A stretch of 12,026 nt of DNA from Deinococcus sp. (GTDB lineage Bacteria; Deinococcota; Deinococci; Deinococcales; Deinococcaceae), in NCBI GenBank assembly GCA_018260275.1, contig JAGLBK010000071.1, positions 1 to 12,026 on the forward strand, given 5' to 3'. Of this stretch, positions 1 to 7,802 are shown piece after piece. The translations under genes were made by a program, and so were the position numbers. Position 1 is the first letter of the stretch. The number at the start of each line of letters is the position of its first letter. Under the pieces are notes generated by a model. It did not search any database, was not told the origin of the DNA, and worked only from the letters and a program-made list of their open reading frames with translations.

Positions 1-53
1 TTACAAAGTTCCGGAGGAGAGAGGGCCTTGTGCAGCAAGGGGTGAGGGGGGCC
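1..53 (-). repeat. REP-like dispersed repeat, copy A (partial)
   Basis: Read on the - strand this matches the left two thirds of the copy at 7603-7697: TCACCCCTTGCT, then AAGGCCCTCTCTCCT, then a GGA(A/G)CTTT(A/G)(C/T)AA end. It supplies the stop codon and last residues of the VF530-ankyrin gene. The window edge cuts off whatever follows. Confidence 0.7.
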
Positions 54-828
54 GTAACTTATTCACCACTGCCCGCAGCCCATACGCCTTGGCAATCGCT
101 AGAGCCGTGTGGCCCTGCGGGTCGGTCAGCGCCGGGTCGGCCCCGTGCGAGAGCAGCAAATCCAGAATGTCGGTGCGGGGGGCGCGGGTTTTGCCGCGGT
201 ACGCCTGCCCTTCTACGTCTACCGTATGCAGCAGCGGCAGCCAGAAGCGCGAGTCGTTCACGTCGGCCCCGCGCCGCAGCAGCTCGGCAATGACCCCCGG
301 CTCGTAGTCGCCCGCGCCCAGCGCTGAGCGGTCAATCGCCAGACTCAGCAGAGGCAGCGGCTCCGTATCCGGCCAGAAATTCACGTCCTCAATCTGCGCC
401 AGGGTGGGCAAAAAGTAGAGCTTGAGGTTCTGGGCGTTCTGCTCCAGGTGGCGCAGCATCCAGCCCAGCGCCGCGTGCAGTTTGGTCTGGCTGACGCCGG
501 TAAAGTTCAGCGTTTGCCCGCGCTTGACCTCGTCGATGATGACGTTGTGGTCTTCGCGGCGTACCTGCTTGACATATTCGGCCTCGACCTGCTCCCGCGC
601 CCAGGGCGTTTTACGCAGAAATTTGAGGCTGCTGCTCAGGCTGGGGTCGCGCTCAAAGCAGCGCACGGGGACGCGGCGAGCGAGTTCGTCCCAGCCGTAT
701 TCAGCGTGCAGGTGCGTGACGATTTGGGCGAGGGTGACGCCGTGTAACGGTGATGGATCATAGGAAATGGATGATAGAGAGACAGGCTTTTGCCTGTGCT
801 GAAGCTGTTTTTTTCCATCACCCATCAT
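1..828 (-). CDS. VF530 (DUF2132) domain protein with C-terminal ankyrin-type repeats
   Basis: 275 aa. Residues about 24-92 match the VF530/DUF2132 family, a small helical domain for which DNA binding has been suggested: the run begins DPSPLHGVTL and includes YGWDELARRVPVRCF and SSLKFLRKTPWAR. Residues about 155-258 look like two or three ankyrin-type repeats (ELLRRGADVN, LLLSHGADPALTD, GHTALAIAKAYG). The part between (93-150) is not recognised. The start is the first of two tandem ATGs, with a GGGGG stretch 5 nt upstream. No other usual in-frame start precedes the VF530 domain. The gene begins 10 nt after grpE, so it is probably the third gene of the dnaK-grpE transcript. The last 17 residues are encoded inside a dispersed repeat (1-53) and the first 20 or so inside an imperfect palindrome, so both ends may be recent additions. 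The domains are seen in the sequence; a role in stress response is only inferred from position. Confidence 0.8.
   Translation of the reverse strand: MMGDGKKQLQHRQKPVSLSSISYDPSPLHGVTLAQIVTHLHAEYGWDELARRVPVRCFERDPSLSSSLKFLRKTPWAREQVEAEYVKQVRREDHNVIIDEVKRGQTLNFTGVSQTKLHAALGWMLRHLEQNAQNLKLYFLPTLAQIEDVNFWPDTEPLPLLSLAIDRSALGAGDYEPGVIAELLRRGADVNDSRFWLPLLHTVDVEGQAYRGKTRAPRTDILDLLLSHGADPALTDPQGHTALAIAKAYGLRAVVNKLRPPSPLAAQGPLSSGTL
749..822. repeat. Imperfect palindromic element over the start of the VF530-ankyrin gene
   Basis: GGTGATGG (749-756) is repeated inverted as CCATCACC (815-822). Between them lies a perfect hairpin, ACAGGC-TTTT-GCCTGT (782-797), and a run of seven T (808-814). GATGATGG-type words recur around the grpE stop. 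The element covers codons 3-27 of the downstream gene, so it is either coding by accident or a small mobile or regulatory palindrome captured by the reading frame. Confidence 0.5.
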
Positions 829-838
829 CTATCCCCCA

Positions 839-1480
839 TCATCCTTTCCGGCTGACCATCACTCGCGCAGGCCGCACCAGCCTGTCGCCCATGCGGAAGC
901 CCAGCTGGTAGGTCTGCACAATCTTTTCGTTCTCGTCGCCCTCGACGACCTGAATCGCCTCGTGCCACTGCGGGTCGAATTGTTCGCCCTCGCGTCCGGT
1001 GGCTTCCAGACCCAGGCCGCCGAACACCAGCAGCACCTTGTTTAGCACGGCCTGCATCCCAGGAACCAGTTTGGTAGGGTCTTCAGTGCCCATGCTCAGG
1101 GCGCGTTCCACATCGTCGTAGACGGGCATCAGGGCTTCGGCGGCCTTGCTCACGCCTTTGCTCTGGGCCTCGGCGCTCTCGGCGGCGGTGCGGTTGCGGT
1201 ATCCCTCGAAATCGGCGGCCAGGCGGCCCAGTTTGCCCTTCAGGTCGGCGTTTTCGGCTTCCAGTTCGTCGTAACGCTGGAGCTTGGTCATCATGTCCTG
1301 CACCTGCCCCATCATGTTTTCGTCCATGTCGGGGAAGCCGTCGGGCATGGCAAAGTCGGCGTCGGTTTCGTCTCCGGCACGCAATTCGGTATCGTCGGCC
1401 CCGAATTTGATGTTCTCGCTGGTGTCGCCCGTCTCGTTCTCAATGGTCTTGCCGTCGGTCTTGTTGGTGTCGTCGCTCAT
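839..1480 (-). CDS. grpE: GrpE nucleotide exchange factor
   Basis: 213 aa from the preferred start. GrpE is the dimeric cytosolic cochaperone that releases ADP from DnaK. An acidic, disordered-looking N-terminus (1-60) precedes a long helix (about 64-115) and the conserved beta domain, with FDPQWHEAIQVVEG (168-181) and GFRMGDRLVRPARVMVS near the end. The ATG at 1480 is chosen because an AAGGAA Shine-Dalgarno lies 6 nt before it. An in-frame ATG at 1516 would add 12 residues but has no ribosome site. The gene follows dnaK by about 240 nt that hold strong hairpins, and lies 10 nt before the VF530-ankyrin gene. Residues 45-64 hold six methionines. There is no cysteine. Confidence 0.95.
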   Translation of the reverse strand: MSDDTNKTDGKTIENETGDTSENIKFGADDTELRAGDETDADFAMPDGFPDMDENMMGQVQDMMTKLQRYDELEAENADLKGKLGRLAADFEGYRNRTAAESAEAQSKGVSKAAEALMPVYDDVERALSMGTEDPTKLVPGMQAVLNKVLLVFGGLGLEATGREGEQFDPQWHEAIQVVEGDENEKIVQTYQLGFRMGDRLVRPARVMVSRKG

Positions 1481-1584
1481 GTTGGTTTCCTTTTTCTTGA
1501 ACGGGTTGTTAAACATAGTTTCAGCTTAGGCGTTTTGGGTGTGGAGAAAGGGAGAGGGGGCATTTTGGCCTTCCTCTCCCCGGT

Positions 1585-1704
1585 GGGTTAACCCCTCCGC
1601 CCCTTCGGGGCACCTCCCCTGAAAAGGGAGGCAGTGGAGGCATCGTCCTTTAATTTCGTGCGCTTTAAGGCTCCCTTTTCAGGGGAGCTGTCAGCGAAGC
1701 TGAC
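1585..1704. repeat. Hairpin-rich repeat element between dnaK and grpE
   Basis: The element holds, in order, a GGGTTAACCC palindrome (1585-1594), a GCCCC-TTC-GGGGC hairpin (1599-1611), CTCCCCTGAAAAGGGAG (1614-1630), its exact reverse complement (1671-1687), and a GTCAGC-GAA-GCTGAC hairpin (1690-1704). Each 17-mer can also fold on itself (CTCCC/GGGAG), so a transcript could form either two local hairpins or one 17-bp stem with a 40-nt loop. It starts 14 nt after the dnaK stop and is probably a dispersed REP or MITE-like element. In the dnaK-grpE mRNA it may attenuate, terminate partly or shield the dnaK 3' end; that role is inference. Confidence 0.65.
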
Positions 1705-1718
1705 TGAAGGGTAGTTTT

Positions 1719-3608
<1,890 letters not shown>

Positions 3609-3672
3609 GTTATTTACTCCTTTGAATGCAGGGGATATGCGCCCAGTTGGGCAGCAGTTTTGAACTGCCAGT

Positions 3673-3701
3673 ATCATAGGGCCACAGTTGAGGAGTGTCA
3701 A
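3673..3701 (-). promoter_or_regulatory. Sigma-70-type promoter of dnaK
   Basis: On the - strand a perfect -35 box TTGACA (3701-3696) is followed after exactly 17 nt by TATGAT (3678-3673), one base from consensus. Transcription would begin near 3666, giving a leader of about 58 nt with a small CAGTT/AACTG palindrome (3655-3667) at its start and a GGAG ribosome site before the ATG at 3608. This is the best promoter in the window. Confidence 0.85.
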
Positions 3702-3705
3702 TAGA

Positions 3706-3726
3706 CTTGAGTGTAGTACGCTCAAG
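3706..3726. promoter_or_regulatory. HAIR operator (HspR binding site) of the dnaK operon
   Basis: The 21-bp inverted repeat CTTGAGT-N7-GCTCAAG differs from the HAIR consensus CTTGAGT-N7-ACTCAAG at one base. HAIR is the binding site of the MerR-like repressor HspR, known from Streptomyces, and HspR is reported to repress heat-shock genes in Deinococcus radiodurans. The site lies 4 bp upstream of the -35 box, where a bound repressor could hinder RNA polymerase. No CIRCE (HrcA) element is seen. Confidence 0.88.
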
Positions 3727-3751
3727 TTTTGAATTCAGGGAAGGTTAATCT

Positions 3752-4255
3752 TCAGGGCGCCTCCCGGCACAACCTGTCTGCCCGCTTAAGCAGCGTGGGC
3801 AAACGGTAGGGCCCGTGCATCTGCTGAATGTGTGTGGCGGCCTGCGCCAGTTCTATTCCGGCTGCCGTGACATGCAGCGGAGTCTGCGCCTCACCCCGCT
3901 GGACATGCGCGGCATGGGGCGACCCCTGAAACGCCGTTTTCGCCACGCCGATGACCGGAATCTGTCCACCCAGCGCCTCATAAAGATGCTGGCCCAGGCC
4001 GGGGCGTCCAGTGGTGTCCAGCGTCACATAACCGTCGATGATGACCGCTTGCAGGCCGCTCAGCTGCCCTTTCAGTACTGCCAGCAGACAGGGCAACTCC
4101 CGCTGATAAAACTGGCCCGGCTGATACTCCGCTACCCCGCGCACTTGTGCGACTCGCTCTAAAGTCGCTTCGGCATCGGCCCAGGCCACAAAAAACACGG
4201 CGGCGGCGCGGGCTGTCCCGCCTTCGCGGTAATCGACATCGGTGCACACGTACAT
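3752..4255 (-). CDS. Short endonuclease V-like protein
   Basis: 167 aa, recognised as the compact form of the endonuclease V family (deoxyinosine 3' endonuclease), shorter than the usual Nfi of about 225 aa. Expected metal ligands are D6 (DVDY), E53 (FYQRELP) and D74 (VIIDGY). Y44 in EYQPGQFYQRE falls where the strand-separating wedge tyrosine sits in classical enzymes, although the preceding proline is absent. VIGVAKT (101-107), the conserved lysine region, is present, as is the C-terminal MHGPYRLPTLLKRADRL. The ATG is 2 nt after the IclR-family stop, so the two genes are probably cotranscribed and coupled. It ends 26 nt before the dnaK HAIR box. Family membership is well supported; whether it cuts inosine DNA, RNA or something else is not shown. 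Confidence 0.82.
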   Translation of the reverse strand: MYVCTDVDYREGGTARAAAVFFVAWADAEATLERVAQVRGVAEYQPGQFYQRELPCLLAVLKGQLSGLQAVIIDGYVTLDTTGRPGLGQHLYEALGGQIPVIGVAKTAFQGSPHAAHVQRGEAQTPLHVTAAGIELAQAATHIQQMHGPYRLPTLLKRADRLCREAP

Positions 4256-4257
4256 CT

Positions 4258-4962
4258 TCAGGCGAGCTGCTCTTCTTCATGCACGATCTGAAGCACCTTT
4301 TCGCGAATCTGCCGTTCCTCGCGCAGATACCGCTCGGCGCTCATCTGCACGCCGATGCTGGCGACCACCTGATCGCCGTGGTGATACGGCACCCCCAGCG
4401 TGCATTGCCCCGGAATCCATTCCTCGATGCTGTAGGCGTAGCCCAGCCGCCGCACCCGCTCGACCTCGGTATGCCACTCGTCGATGGTGGTAATGCTGCT
4501 CTGGGTGCAGGGTTCAAAGGTTTTAGGGGTCAGGTCGGCAAAGGCATAGAGCAGCTTGCCGCTGGCCGTGGCGGTCGCGGGCAGGTAGATATCCAGCGGC
4601 AGATCGATATCGGCGTCGGGATGGCGTTCGCGGATGGCCGCCACGATGTTTTCGCCTTCCAGAATGCACAAAAAAGCCACCGAGCGCACTTCCAGAGCCA
4701 GCCGGGTAATCAGCGCGCGCGCGTCCTGAAACCAGGGCAGCGCCGCCGTGAGTTCGGCTCCCATCTCGGCCAGATGCCAAGACAGGCGGTACTTGCCCGC
4801 CGGGGTGCGCCGCAGAAATCCAGCTTCGGTGAGGCCCGCCAGATAGGCGTGGGCGGTCGCGCGGGGAATCCCCAGCTGGGCCGCGAGCGCCCGCACACCC
4901 CACTCGGGCTGCTCGGCCCCGAACGCACCGAGAATGGTGGACGCCTTCTGCAAAGACAGCAT
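4258..4962 (-). CDS. IclR-family transcriptional regulator
   Basis: 234 aa. The N-terminal winged helix-turn-helix covers about 1-62 (VRALAAQLGIPRATAHAYLAGLTEAGFL, then a RRTPAGKYRLSW wing). The C-terminal IclR effector domain covers about 75-230, with family motifs LPATATASGKLLYA (127-140) and GYAYSIEEWIPGQCTLGVPYHH (174-195). The ATG at 4962 fits the start of the HTH domain, and GGA lies 4 nt before it. A -10-like TATACA/TACAAT (4997-4990) overlaps a TGTATACA palindrome upstream. Such proteins usually sense a small carbon compound. No catabolic gene sits next to it; the only cotranscribed neighbour is the endonuclease V-like gene, so the effector and targets are unknown. Confidence 0.9.
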   Translation of the reverse strand: MLSLQKASTILGAFGAEQPEWGVRALAAQLGIPRATAHAYLAGLTEAGFLRRTPAGKYRLSWHLAEMGAELTAALPWFQDARALITRLALEVRSVAFLCILEGENIVAAIRERHPDADIDLPLDIYLPATATASGKLLYAFADLTPKTFEPCTQSSITTIDEWHTEVERVRRLGYAYSIEEWIPGQCTLGVPYHHGDQVVASIGVQMSAERYLREERQIREKVLQIVHEEEQLA

Positions 4963-4989
4963 TCGTCCAGCCTACAGGGACGTTCCGGG

Positions 4990-4999
4990 ATTGTATACA
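4990..4999 (-). promoter_or_regulatory. Candidate -10 region / palindrome upstream of the IclR gene
   Basis: TGTATACA (4992-4999) is an 8-bp palindrome that also gives TATACA or TACAAT as a -10 box on the - strand, 28-30 nt before the start codon. No convincing -35 is seen. It could also be half of an autoregulatory site. Confidence 0.35.
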
Positions 5000-5068
5000 C
5001 CCCGTGCGCCGACCCCAGTCTTAACTTTCCCGCAAGCCGTTTCGAGAAGTAGCTCAGGCGCAGCACCC

Positions 5069-5074
5069 TATGCT
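5069..5074 (+). promoter_or_regulatory. -10 box of a probable leaderless mRNA (LapA-domain gene)
   Basis: TATGCT ends 6 nt before the ATG at 5081 and no Shine-Dalgarno lies between. A TANNNT box at this distance is the reported signature of leaderless transcripts in Deinococcus, with transcription starting at the A of the start codon. Confidence 0.55.
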
Positions 5075-5080
5075 CGAATC

Positions 5081-5545
5081 ATGCGGATTGTCATTCTTAT
5101 CATCTTTCTGGTGCTGATCGGCTTACTCGCGGCCCTGAACATGAATTTTCTGACCGATCCGCACCCGCTGAACCTGGGATTCGCGACCTACGAGAATATG
5201 CCGCTGGGCCTGCTGCTGCTGGGGCTGCTGCTTATTCCGTTGCTCATCTTTTACTTCTGGGCGGGCGTCACTAAACTGCGGGCCGAGGCTGACAGTGCCA
5301 AGCTGCTGCGCGACATGGACGCCCTGCGGGTCAGTCTGGACAGTCAGGAAGCCAGCCGCTTTGCCCAGCTTCAGAGCAGCCTGGATCAGCGCTTTGCCGA
5401 ACTGGGAAACCGCGCTCTACCAGACAGCAAGGCAGGCAGCGCTTCTGAAATCGCCTCGCTGGCCGCGCGGATCGACAACCTGCAACGCGACCTGAACCTG
5501 CAACTCGACCAGATGGACGATTACCTCAAGCGCAAGCTGGGTTGA
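5081..5545 (+). CDS. LapA-domain membrane protein
   Basis: 154 aa. Two hydrophobic helices (residues about 2-20 and 41-61) are joined by a short polar loop containing NMNF and NLGFATYE. A charged, helix-forming, coiled-coil-like tail follows (about 65-153), ending in QLDQMDDYLKRKLG. This is the layout of LapA (lipopolysaccharide assembly protein A, DUF1049) family proteins, which sit in the inner membrane with the tail in the cytoplasm. The E. coli role in LPS synthesis control need not apply, since Deinococcus lacks typical LPS. The start at 5081 is chosen because the first helix begins there and a -10 box precedes it; a longer frame from 4934 runs through the promoter. It is divergent from the IclR gene and 136 nt upstream of accD. 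Confidence 0.75.
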   Translation: MRIVILIIFLVLIGLLAALNMNFLTDPHPLNLGFATYENMPLGLLLLGLLLIPLLIFYFWAGVTKLRAEADSAKLLRDMDALRVSLDSQEASRFAQLQSSLDQRFAELGNRALPDSKAGSASEIASLAARIDNLQRDLNLQLDQMDDYLKRKLG

Positions 5546-5549
5546 GCGG

Positions 5550-5575
5550 CACTATTACGTAGCACTGTTACATAG
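5550..5575. repeat. Tandem 13-bp direct repeat between the LapA-domain gene and accD
   Basis: CACTATTACGTAG is followed directly by CACTGTTACATAG, 11 of 13 bases identical. The block lies 5 nt after the LapA-domain stop codon, and a weak GTGTG/CACAC inverted repeat comes just after it. There is no T run, so it is not a classical terminator. Confidence 0.5.
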
Positions 5576-5681
5576 TGTGGTCGAGCACACCAGGAACTTT
5601 GACTGCGTCCCGTCTCTTGAACCCGGTGCAATTCGGGCCGCGGCGCATCATTAGAATGGAAGTCAAGGAGAATTGACTCAC

Positions 5682-6536
5682 ATGGCCCTAGATCGCTTTT
5701 TCCGCCGACGCCGCCCCCAGCAGCAGGCGAGCACGGACGCACCCGAATTGTGGACCCAGTGCCCGGCCTGTAAGGAAACCCTCTATAACCGCGACCTCGA
5801 CACCAACGCGTTCGTGTGCCCCAAGTGTGGCCACCACCTGCGCCTCGACGCCCAGCGGCGCATTCACGTGTTGATCGACCACGATTCCTTCCGGCAGCTG
5901 TCGGGCCATCTTCATCCGACTGATCCACTGAACTTTCAGGATACCGAGGCGTACACGGCCCGCCTGAGCCGCGCCCAGGAAAAGACCGGGCGACCCGACG
6001 CGATCATGACTGGCACCGGCAGCATTCTGGGCGTGCCAGTCACCGTCGCCGTGATGGATTTCGCCTTCAGCGGCGGCAGCATGGGCAGCGTGGTCGGTGA
6101 GGAGATTACCCGCGCCGCCGAACATGCCGCGCAGGCGGGCCTGCCCCTGGTCATCGTGTCGGCCAGCGGCGGGGCCAGGATGCAAGAAAGTGCGTTATCG
6201 CTGATGCAGATGGCAAAAACCACCGTGGCAATCGAAGCTCTGGCCGAAAAGGGCCTGCCGTACATCAGCATTTTGAGCGACCCGACCACCGGGGGCGTGA
6301 CCGCCAGCTTTGCCACCATCGCCGACGTGATCCTGGCCGAACCTGGCGCACTGATCGGCTTTGCGGGGCCGCGCGTGATTCAGCAGACCATTCGCCAGAA
6401 TCTGCCCGAAGGCTTTCAGCGTTCCGAATTTCTGCTGGAACACGGCATGGTCGACGACGTGGTCGACCGCCGGGAGCAGCGCCAGTACATCGCCAGTCTG
6501 CTGGGCCTTCTGATGAAGCGGGCGGTCAGCGCGTGA
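5682..6536 (+). CDS. accD: Acetyl-CoA carboxylase carboxyltransferase subunit beta
   Basis: 284 aa. With AccA it forms the carboxyltransferase that moves carboxyl from biotin on AccB to acetyl-CoA, giving malonyl-CoA. The N-terminal zinc ribbon is visible as C27-x2-C30 and C46-x2-C49. The crotonase-like fold follows, with GGSMGSVVGEEITRA, SASGGARMQES and SDPTTGGVTASFA, and the end FLLEHGMVDDVVDRREQR is typical. The ATG at 5682 is used because AAGGAG (5665-5670) lies 11 nt before it. A TTG at 5673 would be only 2 nt from that site. The stop overlaps the accA start by 4 nt (GTGA). Confidence 0.97.
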   Translation: MALDRFFRRRRPQQQASTDAPELWTQCPACKETLYNRDLDTNAFVCPKCGHHLRLDAQRRIHVLIDHDSFRQLSGHLHPTDPLNFQDTEAYTARLSRAQEKTGRPDAIMTGTGSILGVPVTVAVMDFAFSGGSMGSVVGEEITRAAEHAAQAGLPLVIVSASGGARMQESALSLMQMAKTTVAIEALAEKGLPYISILSDPTTGGVTASFATIADVILAEPGALIGFAGPRVIQQTIRQNLPEGFQRSEFLLEHGMVDDVVDRREQRQYIASLLGLLMKRAVSA

Positions 6537-7507
6537 GCACCTTCAGCGATACCGTGCGCGAACTCGAAGCCCGCCTGCGCGACCTGGAAGCCACCGCCCG
6601 CAAGACCGGGCAGAACCTGGATACCATCATTTCGCCGCTGCGGGCCGAGGTCGAAAAGTACCGCGCCCAGCAGAGTAAAACCGAAGCTAGCCCGAGTGAA
6701 AGCACCGAAACTCCCCGCTGGGAGCGTGTCAAGCTGGCCCGTACCCCAGGCCGTCCTACCGCCCTGGATTATGTTGAGCGGCTGTGTACCGAGTTTCACG
6801 AGTTGCACGGCGACCGCAAATTCGGCGACGACCCCGCGCTGATCGGTGGCCCGGCCCGCTGGCAGGGTCGCCCCGTCATGCTGCTGCTTCAGCAAAAAGG
6901 CCGCGATACCAAGAGCAAGATCAAGCGCCGTTTCGGCAGCGCCAACCCGGAAGGCTACCGCAAAGCCGTGCGCCTGATGAATCTGGCCGACCGCTTTGGC
7001 CTGCCCGTCGTGTCATTGATCGATACCCAGGGCGCGTATCCGGGTCTGGAAGCCGAGGAACGCGGGCAGGGCTGGGCCATCGCCGAGAGCATCCTGCGGA
7101 TGGTTCAGCTCCGTGTGCCCGCCGTATGCGTGGTCATCGGTGAAGGCGGCTCGGGCGGGGCGCTGGCCGTGGGCGTGGGCAACCGCGTGCTGATTCAGGA
7201 GAATGCGTGGTACTCGGTCATCTCGCCCGAGGGAGCCGCCAGCATCATCTGGAAAGACGCCACCAAAGCGCCGCTGGCCGCCGAAGCCCTCAAACTGACC
7301 GCGCCCGACCTGCTGGAACTGGGCATCGTCGAGGAAGTGGTGCCGGAACCGGCGGGCGGCGCCCACACCGATATGGACCTCGCCGCCGAACTGCTCGGCC
7401 CGGTCATCAGCCGCCACCTTGACGAACTGGGCAAATTGAGTCCCGAAGAACTCAAGGCGCAGCGGGCAGCGCGGTTCAGGGCGCTGGGAGCATTTACTGA
7501 GAGCTGA
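6533..7507 (+). CDS. accA: Acetyl-CoA carboxylase carboxyltransferase subunit alpha
   Basis: 324 aa, the usual length. A helical N-terminus (about 1-60) with coiled-coil character leads into the carboxyltransferase domain. Motifs seen are FHELHGDRKFGDDPALIGG, QQKGRDTK, NPEGYRKAVRLM, LIDTQGAYPG, GEGGSGGALA with the glycine pairs of the oxyanion hole, and YSVISPEGAASI. The GTG start at 6533 overlaps the accD stop, pointing to translational coupling and equal subunit supply. No clear terminator follows directly; a REP-like repeat lies 95 nt downstream. The biotin carrier and carboxylase genes are not in this window. Confidence 0.97.
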   Translation: MSTFSDTVRELEARLRDLEATARKTGQNLDTIISPLRAEVEKYRAQQSKTEASPSESTETPRWERVKLARTPGRPTALDYVERLCTEFHELHGDRKFGDDPALIGGPARWQGRPVMLLLQQKGRDTKSKIKRRFGSANPEGYRKAVRLMNLADRFGLPVVSLIDTQGAYPGLEAEERGQGWAIAESILRMVQLRVPAVCVVIGEGGSGGALAVGVGNRVLIQENAWYSVISPEGAASIIWKDATKAPLAAEALKLTAPDLLELGIVEEVVPEPAGGAHTDMDLAAELLGPVISRHLDELGKLSPEELKAQRAARFRALGAFTES

Positions 7508-7602
7508 TTGAGGGGCTGCCGTAGAGGTGGGTCACCAGTTTTCGGCGTCGGGAAAGCGCTTTGTGTAGTTCTAGAACATTTGACAAAAAGAAGTTGCCTT
7601 GT

Positions 7603-7697
7603 GGCCCCCTCTGCTACGCAGCTCTGCGAGTCACCCCTTGCTTCGCAAGGCCCTCTCTCCTGCGGAGCTTTACAAGTCCCGCAAGGGGCGAGGGTCA
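7603..7697 (+). repeat. REP-like dispersed repeat, copy B (longest)
   Basis: This 95-bp copy lies in the 295-bp gap between accA and prfB. It starts GGCCCCCTC, has an inserted CTGC-TAC-GCAG hairpin, then TCACCCCTTGCTTCGCAAGG (hairpin CCTTGC-TTC-GCAAGG), a 24-nt stretch including TGCGGAGCTTTACAA, and ends GCAAGGGGCGAGGGTCA. It shares both ends with copy C (10871-10922) and its middle with copy A (1-53). The rest of the gap (7508-7602 and 7698-7747) holds nothing I can identify. Confidence 0.75.
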
Positions 7698-7747
7698 ACA
7701 GTGCGAAACATTCTTACGGTAAATGCTCCACACTACGCGGCCCATTT

Positions 7748-7779
7748 AAAAAACCGCCTCTGCCTGGGCAAAAGCGGTT
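7748..7779 (-). terminator. Rho-independent terminator of prfB
   Basis: On the - strand AACCGC pairs with GCGGTT around an inner TGCC/GGCA stem, and the 3' arm runs straight into a T tract (six T in all). It lies 23 nt after the prfB stop codon, in the right orientation to end the prfB transcript. Confidence 0.8.
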
Positions 7780-7802
7780 AAGGAAGCGGGGGAAAGCCAG
7801 AA

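Noticed and set aside
782..814. Hairpin followed by T run as a + strand terminator
   Set aside because: No + strand gene lies upstream, and 10 nt separate the perfect hairpin from the T run; it is listed only as part of a palindromic element.
3609..3725. N-terminal extension of DnaK by 39 residues
   Set aside because: It reads through the -35, -10 and HAIR sites, is unlike any DnaK N-terminus, and a good GGAG site precedes the internal ATG at 3608.
4934..5080. Longer start for the LapA-domain protein
   Set aside because: The extra 49 residues overlap the IclR start and run through the -10 box; the hydrophobic first helix begins at 5081.
5652..5657. TAGAAT as an accD -10 box
   Set aside because: It would start transcription at the Shine-Dalgarno itself, and no -35 is present.
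5673..5681. TTG start for accD
   Set aside because: It would be only 2 nt from AAGGAG; the ATG at 5682 has workable spacing.
7577..7585. TTGACA upstream of copy B as a promoter
   Set aside because: No -10 box lies 15-19 nt downstream and no gene follows on that strand.
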